Shown one piece after another: positions 45,041 through 54,661 of a stretch of DNA of 64,000 bases (its first letter is position 1; the number at the start of each line of letters is the position of its first letter). A model generated the notes under the pieces. It saw only the letters and a list, made by a program, of their open reading frames with translations. It had not been told where the DNA came from and searched no databases. The DNA lies in NCBI GenBank assembly GCA_937983105.1, contig CALKAM010000024.1:11451-75450 (forward strand), in the 5' to 3' direction. This DNA comes from Planifilum sp021793745. Its GTDB lineage: Bacteria; Bacillota; Bacilli; Thermoactinomycetales; DSM-44946. A program made the translations under genes and the position numbers.

Positions 45041-45907
45041 TTAATGGCGCCGCCCGAACTTCATCCGATCCCATTCCATTTTCACCGCTTTTTTGCCTGC
45101 GAGGTCGATCCGTTTCGGATCCGTCTGGTTCATCCCGGAGAAACGGGCCCGGATCTGCAAAGTGAGCTCGTGATGCTTTCCGGCGTCATCCCTTCCGGTC
45201 ATGCGGACCCTCACCGTTTGCTGCTGGAGCCTATTTGTCGGAGTGATGTCGGCTGTGAAATCCATCTCCTCCACCCTGATCGCTTTCGTCAGCACGGGGA
45301 TCTCCGCCATACACCCGCTTTCCGGCCCCCGCGGACGGGAACGGGAGGCCTAGGTCATGGCTATTCTCCCGATCCCATTCACAAACGAAGGAATCCGTTG
45401 CTCCGACAGAGCGAGCTCCACCCGCTTTCCGCCATCGGGCCCCTTCTCCACCGTCATGTCCTCCCGCACCGAGCGCAACAGGGCATTCGCGATGAAGCGC
45501 GCCGCTTTTGGAGGCCCTTCCTTTCCCTTCTCCCCTTTCGGATGTTCCAGCCATCGATAGATCTCCTCGTCGCCCTCTTTGAAGATCACTTTCCCGTCCT
45601 GCCAGAATACCTGCCGCACCCGGCCCTTGGCTCCTTCGGTCCCGTCCTGGAAAACAGCTTCCACGTTTCCGGCTTTCATCTCCTTGTTCAGTTTCACCTT
45701 CGCGCGACCGGAAAACACCTTTTTTCCATGGTCGGTGATGCGGACGTCCACATCGGCCGTCAGGCTCTTCGCCCCTTTCGTCCTTTCCAATGCCGCTTTG
45801 TAAACTTCATAACCCGCCGCACTTGCCGAAGCGGAAAAAACGCTGACAGAGAACATCACGAATCCGACGGCCAAAACGGCACCCGCCGCCAACCATTTTT
45901 TTCGCAT
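45041..45907 (-). pseudogene. Exported LolA-like protein with in-frame amber codon
   Basis: A single frame runs from ATG 45907 (GGAAGGAG upstream) to the stop at 45041, interrupted only by TAG at 45350-45352. The first part has a signal peptide (about 1-32) and a beta-rich YEVYKAALERTKGAKSLTADVDV start typical of LolA-like or DUF2092-like lipoprotein-sorting folds. The second part continues the same fold (VRVRMTGRDDAGKHHELTLQI). CAG to TAG is the simplest cause. Short products from both sides might still be made. Confidence 0.8.
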
Positions 45908-46161
45908 GGGAACCCCTCTCCTTCCATGTCGATGGCTTCGTCTTTTCCCCTGTGCGAGGATGTCAAATCCTCCTGTCCCCATCATAAGGCCCGTGTCTTA
46001 AACCCCCCTAAATCAATTCGAAAGAAATTATAAAAAAAACCGGCAGAACCATCCGCCGGTGAAAACGGGCCCTGCCGCAGGCCGACTGTCATCAAAGAAG
46101 GGAAGAAGGGCATAGGCTTGTATCAGGAAGATGAAAATCATCGGGAAAGAAGGGGCCGCGC

Positions 46162-47745
46162 TTGACCAAGCAAACATTTCTTCGGGGTACCCTCGTTCTC
46201 GTCGGAGCGGGCTTCGTCACCAAAATCCTGGGATTCGCCTATCGGATCGTCCTTTCGCGAATGATCGGCGACGAGGGCATGGGTTTGTTTCAGATGGCCT
46301 ATCCGATCCTGCTCTTTACCATCACCCTGACCACGGCGGGCCTTCCCGTGGCCATCTCCAAATTGGTGTCGGAAGCCGAAGCAAAGGGAGATGAACGGCA
46401 AATCCGCAACCTGCTGATCGTCGCCACGGTTATCGTGACGATGACGGGGATTTTGTTTACGGTTTTAATGATTCTGCTGGCACCGGTGATCGCCAACACC
46501 CTGTTGACGGATGAACGGGCCCTCTATCCGCTGCTGGGGGCGGCACCGATCATCCCGATCGTGGCCGTCTCCTCGATTTTCCGGGGATATTTCCAGGGAA
46601 GGCAGCGCATGAGTCCCTACGCCTTTTCCCAAATCGGCGAACAAATCGTCCGCATTTTCACGGTTTTAATTCTGGCCCAACTGTTGCTGCCCTACGGGAT
46701 CGAATACGCCTCCGCCGGCGCGATGATCGGCATCATCTGCGGTGAATTCGCCGGTTTGATGATGCTGATCCGTTCCTACCGGAAGGATCCCCGACGACCC
46801 GCGCTCCAGCTGCGCGGCCGAAAAAGGGGGGAAAGGGCAGCCTTGTTTCGCCGATTCCAATCGACGCTCCACCGGCTGCTGCGGATCTCCGTTCCGGTCA
46901 CCGCCAGCCGCCTCTTCGGCTCCCTGGCTTACGCGGTGGAACCGATCATCGTCTCCCAAAGCCTGGCCTTGGCCGGAATCGGAACCGCTACGGCGACGGC
47001 CCTGTACGGCCAATTGGAGGGGATGGCGTTTCCGTTGATCGCCTTTCCCTCCTTCATCACCTATGCCCTGTCCGTCTCCCTCGTCCCCGCCGTTTCGGAG
47101 GCCGCCGCCCGGGGACGGAGTGTGCTGGTGGAACACCGTCTCAATCAGGCCATTCGCCTCTGTCTCATCGTCGGTGCCCCCTGCGCCGTCCTGATGTTTG
47201 TCCTGGCGGAGCCCTTCTCCCTCCTGTTGTACAATGAGCCCGGGGTTGCCCAGATGATGAAAATCCTGGCCCCCTTCGCCATCTTCCTCTACCTGCAGGG
47301 ACCGCTGGCGGCTGTGTTGCAGGGATTGGACCGGGCGAAGGAATCGATGCACAACTCGATCTTCGGCACAATCATCAAAACCGCGCTGATCTTCCTCCTG
47401 GCTTCGCAGCCCCGACTGGGAATTAGCGGAGTGGCGCTGGCCATCAACTGCGGCGTCATCATCGTGACGGTTCTTCATTTCCTGACCATCCTGCGTTACG
47501 TCCCCTTCACCCTCCATCTTCGGGAATGGACAAAGCTGGGCGTAGCCGTCACCGGGATGGGCGCCATCATCCACTGGATCTACACCTTTCACGATGCTCC
47601 GCTCCTACCCCGGCTGCTCACGGCCCTGACGGCCGGGGGGCTGGTGTACCTGGCATCCCTTTTATTCCTCTCGCTGATCAAAAAAGAGGATGCGTCTCGC
47701 CTGCCCATCATCGGCGAATGGCTGGCGAAACTCCTGCCCCGTTAG
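46162..47745 (+). CDS. spoVB: Lipid-flippase-like polysaccharide/spore protein SpoVB
   Basis: A 527-residue MOP-family membrane protein with 13-14 helices. It opens TFLRGTLVLVGAGFVTKILGF and has SRMIGDEGMGLFQMAYP, both typical of SpoVB, which is needed for spore cortex formation (likely lipid II or related flipping). TTG at 46162 follows AAGAAGGGG. Placement beside yrbG and yrzE homologues matches Bacillus subtilis. Confidence 0.9.
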   Translation: MTKQTFLRGTLVLVGAGFVTKILGFAYRIVLSRMIGDEGMGLFQMAYPILLFTITLTTAGLPVAISKLVSEAEAKGDERQIRNLLIVATVIVTMTGILFTVLMILLAPVIANTLLTDERALYPLLGAAPIIPIVAVSSIFRGYFQGRQRMSPYAFSQIGEQIVRIFTVLILAQLLLPYGIEYASAGAMIGIICGEFAGLMMLIRSYRKDPRRPALQLRGRKRGERAALFRRFQSTLHRLLRISVPVTASRLFGSLAYAVEPIIVSQSLALAGIGTATATALYGQLEGMAFPLIAFPSFITYALSVSLVPAVSEAAARGRSVLVEHRLNQAIRLCLIVGAPCAVLMFVLAEPFSLLLYNEPGVAQMMKILAPFAIFLYLQGPLAAVLQGLDRAKESMHNSIFGTIIKTALIFLLASQPRLGISGVALAINCGVIIVTVLHFLTILRYVPFTLHLREWTKLGVAVTGMGAIIHWIYTFHDAPLLPRLLTALTAGGLVYLASLLFLSLIKKEDASRLPIIGEWLAKLLPR

Positions 47746-48458
47746 CGGTCCTTCGAGGAACCCTCCTCCACTTCGTCACGACCATCGAGAAGCAGATGGC
47801 CTTGATTATCCATGATGGCGAGAAAAATCTCTTCGACACCGCGGTATCCCTGACGTCGGACCTCCTGCTCCAGCCAGCGGCGGCTTCGCCCGATCCGCCG
47901 CAATCCCTTCTCCTGCACCTGGCCCTCGATGATCAGATAGACAGGAAGTTTGGAGGACTGAATCCGTTCGGGCGGAAAAAGATCTTCCTTGGATACCGCC
48001 TTTTTTTCCTCTTTGGGGAAGACGCTCAACTTCCCCGACGTTTCCAGAATGGCGAACTCCACATCGGCGATGTTGTCGATGTTCTTTTCCCGAAGCTGCG
48101 CCATCAAATCATCGAGATTGTATCGATTTCGGGCCATCTCCTTCTCCCGGATCTTGCCGTCTTCGATCAACACCGCGGGCTTGCCGTCGACGAGGTGTCG
48201 AACCGTCTGATTTTTCAAGGATAAGTAGGATAGCGCGATTTGCGTCACCATCAGCGTGACGATGGGCAGAATTCCCTGGATCACCGGCTGATCCCCGTTT
48301 TCGATGAAAATCACCGCCAGATCGGCGATCATGATGGAAACGACCAAGTCAAAGACGGACAGCTTCCCGATCTCCCGCTTTCCCATCAGGCGCATGACCA
48401 TCAATATAAAAAAATAGATAAACAGAGTTCGAAAAAACAACTCAATCGATTCCATCAT
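47742..48458 (-). CDS. DUF421 membrane protein (YrbG-like)
   Basis: A 238-residue protein with three N-terminal helices and a soluble C-terminal part. MRLMGKREIGKLSVFDLVV is the DUF421/YetF signature. Members occur in sporulating bacteria, and related proteins help germinant receptor function; the role here is unknown. Convergent with spoVB, overlapping its end by four bases. ATG at 48458 follows AAAGGGGTG. Confidence 0.9.
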   Translation of the reverse strand: MMESIELFFRTLFIYFFILMVMRLMGKREIGKLSVFDLVVSIMIADLAVIFIENGDQPVIQGILPIVTLMVTQIALSYLSLKNQTVRHLVDGKPAVLIEDGKIREKEMARNRYNLDDLMAQLREKNIDNIADVEFAILETSGKLSVFPKEEKKAVSKEDLFPPERIQSSKLPVYLIIEGQVQEKGLRRIGRSRRWLEQEVRRQGYRGVEEIFLAIMDNQGHLLLDGRDEVEEGSSKDR

Positions 48459-48579
48459 TCTCGCACCCCTTTTCCCAAACTGCATCCGTTAGTCTGGCCC
48501 GTCCCCGACCGGTTTACCCGCCGCATAAAGGAGGCCGTCCGAACATAGGATGTACAAACGCTTTCGGGAGGGGGTTTCG

Positions 48580-48978
48580 TTGAAACCATCGTCATCGGAA
48601 TCGACGCCGAAACGGAGCGGGTCGCCGCTGCTTGTCGGATTGGTGGCCGTGTGGGGGTTGGTGCTTCTCGGATCATTGCTCGCAGCGCTCCTCTTGCAAT
48701 ACGCTTCGGTCAATGAAGACTACATGCCCTATTTCACCTTTGTGATCAACGGAATCGCGCTTCTAGGGGGCGGGTGGATCAGCGGCCGGAGCTCCGGCAA
48801 AAAGGGTTGGCTGTACGGCGGATCGGTCGGTTGTCTCTATGCCTTGATCGTCATCCTCATCGGGTTTTTGGCCTTCGATGCCTCCATGCAGATCCACCCC
48901 CTGATCTTTGCCGCAGGTGCCTTCTCCCTCGGCGCCCTCGGGGGAATTTTCGGCGTCAATGCCCGCGGAACCGATTAG
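48580..48978 (+). CDS. yrzE: TIGR04086-type membrane protein (YrzE-like)
   Basis: A 132-residue four-helix membrane protein with GGWISGRSSGKKGWLYGG, a feature of the YrzE/TIGR04086 family. TTG at 48580 is chosen because GGGAGGGGG lies five bases upstream; ATG at 48550 has none. Function is unknown. The position between yrbG-like and yajC genes matches Bacillus. Confidence 0.8.
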   Translation: MKPSSSESTPKRSGSPLLVGLVAVWGLVLLGSLLAALLLQYASVNEDYMPYFTFVINGIALLGGGWISGRSSGKKGWLYGGSVGCLYALIVILIGFLAFDASMQIHPLIFAAGAFSLGALGGIFGVNARGTD

Positions 48979-49211
48979 CAAGCGCTCCGATACAAGAGAT
49001 CACGCCGAAAAACCCCCCATCTGCCCGGTAGAATCCTTCCGGCACTCCTTAAACGCTGTGGTCACCTTTCCCCGGATCAAAGGACGGTAAAAATGGAGAA
49101 ATACGAGTTTACCGATGTTCCCCGGATGGAATAAAATGAAGAGAGTCGCCTTCGGAAGACTCCCTCCGGGGCATTTCTTTTGCGTGGATACCGGATGTGG
49201 GAGGGTTTTTC

Positions 49212-50051
49212 GTGTTTCAATCCCCTGTTTCGATACTGATCACAGGTCTTGTCACCCTTTTTCTCGTCCTGATCTTCACATTGAAAAAAAATCCCCTGAC
49301 CGTCGTCGCCCAACTCGGGAAAGATCTGATCAAAAGCCGGGTCCTCCTTGCTCATGTTGTCGGGGCTCTGCTGATCCTCCTGTTCAATAAATTGGAGCTG
49401 ATGGTGGAAGCGCATCTTTCCACGACGGATTTTACTCCATACATATACTTGTTTGAAGGAAACATCACTCCTTTGCTTCAAGAGTGGTTGAATCACGATC
49501 TGCTCACCTACGTGACAACCTTCTTTTATGTGATCATTTTCACCGTCATGATGTTCGCGTCCCTGTTTGTCTACCACCATGAGCAGGACCGGAGATCCCT
49601 CTATGCATTGCTTTACGGACTGGGCCTCAACTACGTCATCGCCATCCCTTTTTTTCTGTTTGTACCGGTCAATGAGACCTGGTACATCCATCCCGATGTT
49701 TCGCCCCTGTATCTGACGGCATACCCGCTTTTTGAGGAGCAGTATCGCTTTTTTTCCGGTTTGGACAACTCCTTTCCCAGCCTTCACACCTCGATTTCCT
49801 TGACCCTGGCGACGATCGCCCTTCGGTCCCGCAATGTCCGCTTTGCATGGTTCAGCGCCGTTTCCACGGCCGTTATCCTGTTTTCAGTCATTTACCTGGG
49901 AATTCACTGGTATGCCGATGTGATCGCCGGGATCATGCTGGCCTCGATCACCACCCGTCTGGCCTATCGGCTGAGCGAATATCCGCTGGGAACGCGCCAA
50001 CTGGTCCTCGCACCCCCGAGCAAGGCCCGCACGGAACACTCCTCCTATTGA
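49212..50051 (+). CDS. PAP2/Aur1-like phosphatase or phosphotransferase
   Basis: A 279-residue membrane protein with about six helices and phosphatidic-acid-phosphatase motifs 2 and 3: NSFPSLHTS and SVIYLGIHWYADVIAG. The Arg of the usual SRxxxxxH motif is Val here, and no KxxxxxxRP motif is visible; this pattern is closer to the Aur1/IPC-synthase-like PAP2 branch. GTG at 49212 follows GGGAGGG. Substrate unknown. The 230 bases upstream carry a hairpin (GAGAGTC/GACTC, near 49139-49165) and no gene. Confidence 0.8.
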   Translation: MFQSPVSILITGLVTLFLVLIFTLKKNPLTVVAQLGKDLIKSRVLLAHVVGALLILLFNKLELMVEAHLSTTDFTPYIYLFEGNITPLLQEWLNHDLLTYVTTFFYVIIFTVMMFASLFVYHHEQDRRSLYALLYGLGLNYVIAIPFFLFVPVNETWYIHPDVSPLYLTAYPLFEEQYRFFSGLDNSFPSLHTSISLTLATIALRSRNVRFAWFSAVSTAVILFSVIYLGIHWYADVIAGIMLASITTRLAYRLSEYPLGTRQLVLAPPSKARTEHSSY

Positions 50052-50058
50052 ATCGGAA

Positions 50059-50085
50059 CAAAAAAAGGGACCCGCAAAGGGTCCC
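50059..50085 (-). terminator. Terminator of the ruv-queA-tgt-yajC transcript
   Basis: Stem GGGACCC/GGGTCCC with a five-base loop followed by eight T residues on the minus strand. Confidence 0.85.
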
Positions 50086-50111
50086 GGGGCGAATGCCCTA
50101 TGTATCCACGG

Positions 50112-50405
50112 TCAATCTTTCTTCTCGTCAGCCCCGTCTTCCTGATTGATCACCGCATTCACCGCCGTTCGTTCGAAGACCAGGCGGGTATTATCACTCA
50201 CCTTCAAAGTCACGCGCTCTTCCGTCAAATCGGTGATCGTTCCGTGCAATCCCCCGATCGTGATCACCTTGTCTCCCTTCTTCAGGGATTGCAACATGGC
50301 GTTCCGTTCCTTTTGCCTTTTTTGTTGCGGACGGATCAGAAGGAACCAGAAAATGACAAGAACCAGGATGAAGGGAAGCAACTGGGCCAAAAAAGCGTTA
50401 TTCAA
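50112..50405 (-). CDS. yajC: Preprotein translocase subunit YajC
   Basis: A 97-residue single-span protein: helix about 5-25 (LLPFILVLVIFWFLLIRPQQKRQKE) followed by a small basic beta domain (GDKVITIGGLHGTI). It associates with SecDF. TTG at 50405 follows AGGAGGAAG. Confidence 0.93.
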   Translation of the reverse strand: MNNAFLAQLLPFILVLVIFWFLLIRPQQKRQKERNAMLQSLKKGDKVITIGGLHGTITDLTEERVTLKVSDNTRLVFERTAVNAVINQEDGADEKKD

Positions 50406-50470
50406 GGATCTTCCTCCTTTTCAAATTCGATTTTTAACACCGATAGAGTGGGGATTTCATCCTTTCCCGT

Positions 50471-51604
50471 TCAGAAGGACTTGACCGGGTCCGGGCCGTA
50501 ATATCGGGCGAAAAACTGATCCCGAAAATCGAGCAGTCGATCCTCCCGGATCGCTTTCCGGACCCCATCCATTAATCGGGTCAAAAAATACAGATTGTGA
50601 TAGGTGGTCAAACGGAGACCGAAGGTCTCATCGGCTTTGATGAGATGGCGAATATAAGCCCGCGTGTAATGACGGCAGGTGTAACAATCGCACTCGGGAT
50701 CCAGGGGTGAAAAATCCCGGGCGTAACGGGCATTTCTCACCACCAACCGTCCCCGGCTCGTCATAGTGGTGCCGTTGCGGGCGATCCGGGTGGGAAGAAC
50801 GCAGTCAAACATATCGATGCCCCGGATAACTCCTTCGATCAAGGCGTCGGGGGATCCGACTCCCATCAGGTAACGGGGTTTGTCCGCCGGGAGCAGCGGC
50901 GTGGTGTGAGAGAGGATCTCGTACATCAATTCCTTGGGCTCCCCCACGCTCAGCCCGCCCACGGCATAGCCCGGAAAATCCATCGATACCAGCTGTTTGG
51001 CGCTCTGTTCCCGCAGGTCACGGTACATTCCGCCCTGAACAATCCCAAACAAGGCCTGATCTTCCGGACGCCGATGGGCCTTCAGGCAGCGTTCCGCCCA
51101 GCGGGTCGTCCGTTCCAGAGAATCCCGGACATATTCCCGTTCCGCGGGATAGGGCGGGCATTCGTCGAAGGCCATGATCATATCGGCGCCCAGGGCGTTT
51201 TGGACCTCGATCGATTTCTCAGGACTGAGGAACAGCGGTTCACCGCTGATATGGGACCGGAAGGAGACCCCTTCCTCCGTAATCTTGCGGAGGGGACCGA
51301 GACTGAACACCTGGAACCCGCCGCTGTCGGTCAGGATCCCGCGATCCCAGTTCATAAAGCGGTGCAACCCCCCTGCCTCCCGGATGATCTCGTGACCCGG
51401 ACGGAGGTAGAGATGGTACGTATTGCTCAGGATGATCCCGCTCCCGATCTCCTTCAACTCCTCCGGGCTCATCGTCTTGACGGTGGCCTGGGTGCCTACC
51501 GGCATGAACACAGGGGTTTCAAAGGTTCCGTGAGGGGTATGGAGCCGTCCCAAACGGGCTCCGGATTGTTTGCACACCTTGATCAACTCATAACGAACAG
51601 CCAA
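50471..51604 (-). CDS. tgt: Queuine tRNA-ribosyltransferase
   Basis: Exchanges guanine 34 for the queuosine precursor in tRNAs with GUN anticodons. The 377-residue protein has DSGGFQVFSL (catalytic Asp), FDCVLPTRIARNGT (nucleophile Asp) and the zinc site CDCYTCRHYTRAYIRHL. TTG at 51604 follows GGGAGG. Works before QueA encoded next to it. Confidence 0.96.
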   Translation of the reverse strand: MAVRYELIKVCKQSGARLGRLHTPHGTFETPVFMPVGTQATVKTMSPEELKEIGSGIILSNTYHLYLRPGHEIIREAGGLHRFMNWDRGILTDSGGFQVFSLGPLRKITEEGVSFRSHISGEPLFLSPEKSIEVQNALGADMIMAFDECPPYPAEREYVRDSLERTTRWAERCLKAHRRPEDQALFGIVQGGMYRDLREQSAKQLVSMDFPGYAVGGLSVGEPKELMYEILSHTTPLLPADKPRYLMGVGSPDALIEGVIRGIDMFDCVLPTRIARNGTTMTSRGRLVVRNARYARDFSPLDPECDCYTCRHYTRAYIRHLIKADETFGLRLTTYHNLYFLTRLMDGVRKAIREDRLLDFRDQFFARYYGPDPVKSF

Positions 51605-51689
51605 GAACCGCGCCTCCCACTTGTACCATTATACCTTACATAACCACCGGGTTAAACCTGTTGTGACAGACATTTTGGACATTATCCCG

Positions 51690-52721
51690 CTACAGGATCA
51701 GCATGGCATCGCCAAAGCTGAAAAAACGATATCTTCGGTTCACCGCCTCTCGGTAGGCGTCCAATATTTGCTGACGTGAGGCAAAGGCGCTCACCAGCAT
51801 CAGAAGCGTCGAACGGGGCAGGTGAAAGTTGGTGATCAGCGCATCCACCGCGCGGAACCGATACCCCGGGTAGATGAATATATCGGTCCAACCCCGGGAC
51901 GGGACAATCTCCCCATGCATACCGGCCACACTTTCCAGGGTGCGGACCGAAGTGGTTCCGACGGCCACCACGCGTCCACCCTGCGACCGGGCGGCTCGAA
52001 TTCGTTCGGCAGCCTCCTCACCCACTTCGTAGTATTCCGCATGCATCCGGTGATCCTCCACCCGTTCGGCGGTGACGGGGCGAAAAGTCCCCAGCCCCAC
52101 GTGCAGGGTGATCGCTGCGATGTCCACTCCTCGGGCGCGGAGGGCCTCCAACAATTCCGGTGTAAAGTGCAGACCGGCCGTCGGCGCCGCCGCTGAACCC
52201 ACCGCCCGCGCGTAAACCGTCTGGTACCGCTCGGGATCCCCGAGGCGCCTACGGATATAAGGGGGAAGGGGCATTTCACCCAGCCGTTCCAACAGCGCCT
52301 CCAGATCCTCCGCCTCATAAAGGAGACGGACGATCCGTCCCCCGGCCACATCGGATTCCCCCTCCACGACAGCCTGGAGCTCCCCGTTGCCAAACCGAAT
52401 CGCATGGCCCGGTTTGAGCCGCCGGGCCGGCTTGGCCAAAACCTCCCAGCGATCGTCCCCCAATGGCTTTAACAGCAGGATTTCAACGCGACCGCCGGTC
52501 GCCTTTTTGGTCCCGATCAACCGGGCAGGGCGAACCCGGGTATCGTTGATAACCAAGACATCCTTCGGCCGCAGATATTCCGTCAGATCGGAAAAGCTCC
52601 GGTGCTCCAATTTCCCGGTCTCTCTGTGCAAAACCATCAGTCGAGAAGCGGAACGGTGGGGCAAAGGCGACTGGGCGATCAACTCCTCGGGCAAATGAAA
52701 ATCAAACTGTGATACATCCAT
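51690..52721 (-). CDS. queA: S-adenosylmethionine:tRNA ribosyltransferase-isomerase
   Basis: Adds the cyclopentane ring precursor in queuosine synthesis. The 343-residue protein carries FDFHLPEELIAQ, VINDTRVRPARL and TAGLHFTPELLEALRARG, all QueA hallmarks. ATG at 52721 follows GGAAGAGG. Upstream 95 bases separate it from the DUF2905 gene. Confidence 0.96.
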   Translation of the reverse strand: MDVSQFDFHLPEELIAQSPLPHRSASRLMVLHRETGKLEHRSFSDLTEYLRPKDVLVINDTRVRPARLIGTKKATGGRVEILLLKPLGDDRWEVLAKPARRLKPGHAIRFGNGELQAVVEGESDVAGGRIVRLLYEAEDLEALLERLGEMPLPPYIRRRLGDPERYQTVYARAVGSAAAPTAGLHFTPELLEALRARGVDIAAITLHVGLGTFRPVTAERVEDHRMHAEYYEVGEEAAERIRAARSQGGRVVAVGTTSVRTLESVAGMHGEIVPSRGWTDIFIYPGYRFRAVDALITNFHLPRSTLLMLVSAFASRQQILDAYREAVNRRYRFFSFGDAMLIL

Positions 52722-52816
52722 GCATCCAACCTCTTCCCGTCATCGAGGGCAAACAAAAAAACCGCCCCCGGAAGCGATCTCGATCAGCTGGTGCTGCCCA
52801 TCGGCAGTCATTCCGC

Positions 52817-53041
52817 TTACCGGTTGCCGAAAAAGCGGATCAGATAAAGCACCAGAGAAAGCACGACGCTAAGGAGTAAGCTTGTGACGATGGGGAAGTA
52901 GAAACGGAAATTCTCCTTTTCAATCACGATATCCCCCGGCAGGCGGCCGAGATGAAGCCAACGGCCGCCCACCTGCCACAGTAAACCGATCACCAGCAGA
53001 ACGGCTCCGGTGATGATCAGGAGTTTCGGAAACTGATTCAT
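52817..53041 (-). CDS. DUF2905 small membrane protein
   Basis: A 74-residue two-helix membrane protein; GLLWQVGGRWLHLGRLPGDI is typical of DUF2905. ATG at 53041 overlaps the ruvB stop as ATGA. Commonly found downstream of ruvB in Firmicutes. Function unknown. Confidence 0.85.
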   Translation of the reverse strand: MNQFPKLLIITGAVLLVIGLLWQVGGRWLHLGRLPGDIVIEKENFRFYFPIVTSLLLSVVLSLVLYLIRFFGNR

Positions 53042-54036
53042 CGCGGCATCTCCATCCCGAAATGTTGATAGCACCGGGGAGTCACCACGCGGCCGCGGGG
53101 TGTCCGCTCCAAAAAACCGATCTGCATCAGATAAGGTTCATACACATCCTCTACCGTCTGAGCTTCTTCCCCGATGGTAGCGGCAATCGTCTCCAGTCCG
53201 ACCGGACCCCCGCGAAACTTTTCCATGATGGAGACCAACAGCTTGTGGTCCACCTGGTCCAGTCCCATTTTATCCACCTGGATGCGGTCCAATGCGTCCC
53301 GAGCCGCTTCCAGAGTGATCACATCCTCGCCCCGGACCTGGACAAAGTCGCGCACCCGTTTCAGCAGCCGGTTGGACACGCGGGGAGTGCCCCGGGAGCG
53401 AAGGGCAATTTCCCGGGCCCCGTCCGGCCGGATGGACATGCCGAGCAGCTCGGCGGTTCTGCAGACGATCTGCGTCAGTTCCTCCACCGTGTAATATTCC
53501 AGGCGACAAACCACGCCAAAACGATCCCGGAGAGGAGAGGATAGGGAGCCCGCCCGGGTCGTCGCTCCCACCAGGGTAAAGGGGGGCAAATCCAAGCGAA
53601 TCGATCGGGCGCTGGGACCCTTGCCGATGACAATATCCAGGGCGAAATCCTCCATCGCCGGGTACAGGACCTCTTCCACCGACCGATTCAAACGGTGAAT
53701 TTCATCGATAAACAAAAGATCCCCCGGCTGCAGATTGGTCAAGATCGCCGCCAAATCCCCGGGCCGCTCAATGGCGGGACCGGAAGTGGTCCGGATCTGA
53801 ACGCCCAGTTCATTGGCGATGATGGTGGATAGCGTCGTTTTTCCCAGACCGGGAGGACCGTGCAGAAGGACGTGATCCAGGGCTTCCCTCCGCATCTTGG
53901 CCGCCTCTATGTACACCTTCAGGTTTTCCTTCACCCGGGATTGGCCGATGTACTCGTGCAGGTATCGGGGCCGCAGGCTGACCTCCACCGATGCGTCTTC
54001 CTCCGATTGGCGGGCGGAGATGATCCGTTCCTCCAC
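53038..54036 (-). CDS. ruvB: Holliday junction helicase RuvB
   Basis: A 332-residue AAA+ motor that drives branch migration with RuvA. Walker A GPPGLGKTT (residues 60-68), Walker B LLFIDEIHR, sensor 1 VGATTRAG and the C-terminal winged helix (GFLERTPRGRV) are intact. GTG start two bases after the ruvA stop. Confidence 0.97.
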   Translation of the reverse strand: MEERIISARQSEEDASVEVSLRPRYLHEYIGQSRVKENLKVYIEAAKMRREALDHVLLHGPPGLGKTTLSTIIANELGVQIRTTSGPAIERPGDLAAILTNLQPGDLLFIDEIHRLNRSVEEVLYPAMEDFALDIVIGKGPSARSIRLDLPPFTLVGATTRAGSLSSPLRDRFGVVCRLEYYTVEELTQIVCRTAELLGMSIRPDGAREIALRSRGTPRVSNRLLKRVRDFVQVRGEDVITLEAARDALDRIQVDKMGLDQVDHKLLVSIMEKFRGGPVGLETIAATIGEEAQTVEDVYEPYLMQIGFLERTPRGRVVTPRCYQHFGMEMPR

Positions 54037-54037
54037 A

Positions 54038-54661
54038 CTACATCCCCCCTCCCGATCGCTTCACGGATACCTGGAGCGCCTGACGGATCCACTCATCGAG
54101 GGCCGGCTCGCCGTCCAGCTGTTTTCGCGCTTCCCGAACGGCCTGGCTCGCTTCTTTCTCATTATATCCCAGGGCTATCAACGCTTCAATCGCTTCCGCT
54201 GCCGCACCGGAAGCGATCCCAACCGGGGTGACCGGAGCCGCCACCGGTTGGGCGGCGGGTATATCAAACTCCTTGAGCTTGTCCTTCAAATCGAGAATGA
54301 TGCGTTGGGCGGTCTTCTTGCCGATCCCCGGGAGGCGGGTCAAAAAATGAATATCCTCCCCCCGGATGGCGCTCACCACCTCGCCGACCGATCCCCGGGT
54401 GAGGATGGTCAGCCCCACCTTGGGTCCAATCCCCGATACCTCCAGCAGCAGGGAAAACAGGTCCCGCTCAATCCGTTCGGAAAAGCCGTACAGCGTCCAT
54501 CCCTCGTCCCGGACGACCGGATGCGTGTACAGGCGGATGCGCTTTCCCTCTTCCCAGAGGTAAGGGCGGGGAGACATCACCCGATAGCCGATTCCCCCTT
54601 CCCGGATCACCACATAATCGGGACCGGCATAGGCGACCTCGCCCTCCACAAATTCGATCAC
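54038..54661 (-). CDS. ruvA: Holliday junction helicase RuvA
   Basis: A 207-residue protein with an OB domain, two helix-hairpin-helix motifs (VSGIGPKVGLTIL and LPGIGKKTAQRII) and a C-terminal RuvB-binding domain. GTG at 54661 overlaps the ruvC stop as GTGA with GGAAGGAGGAG upstream; GTG at 54667 is the alternative. Confidence 0.96.
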   Translation of the reverse strand: MIEFVEGEVAYAGPDYVVIREGGIGYRVMSPRPYLWEEGKRIRLYTHPVVRDEGWTLYGFSERIERDLFSLLLEVSGIGPKVGLTILTRGSVGEVVSAIRGEDIHFLTRLPGIGKKTAQRIILDLKDKLKEFDIPAAQPVAAPVTPVGIASGAAAEAIEALIALGYNEKEASQAVREARKQLDGEPALDEWIRQALQVSVKRSGGGM

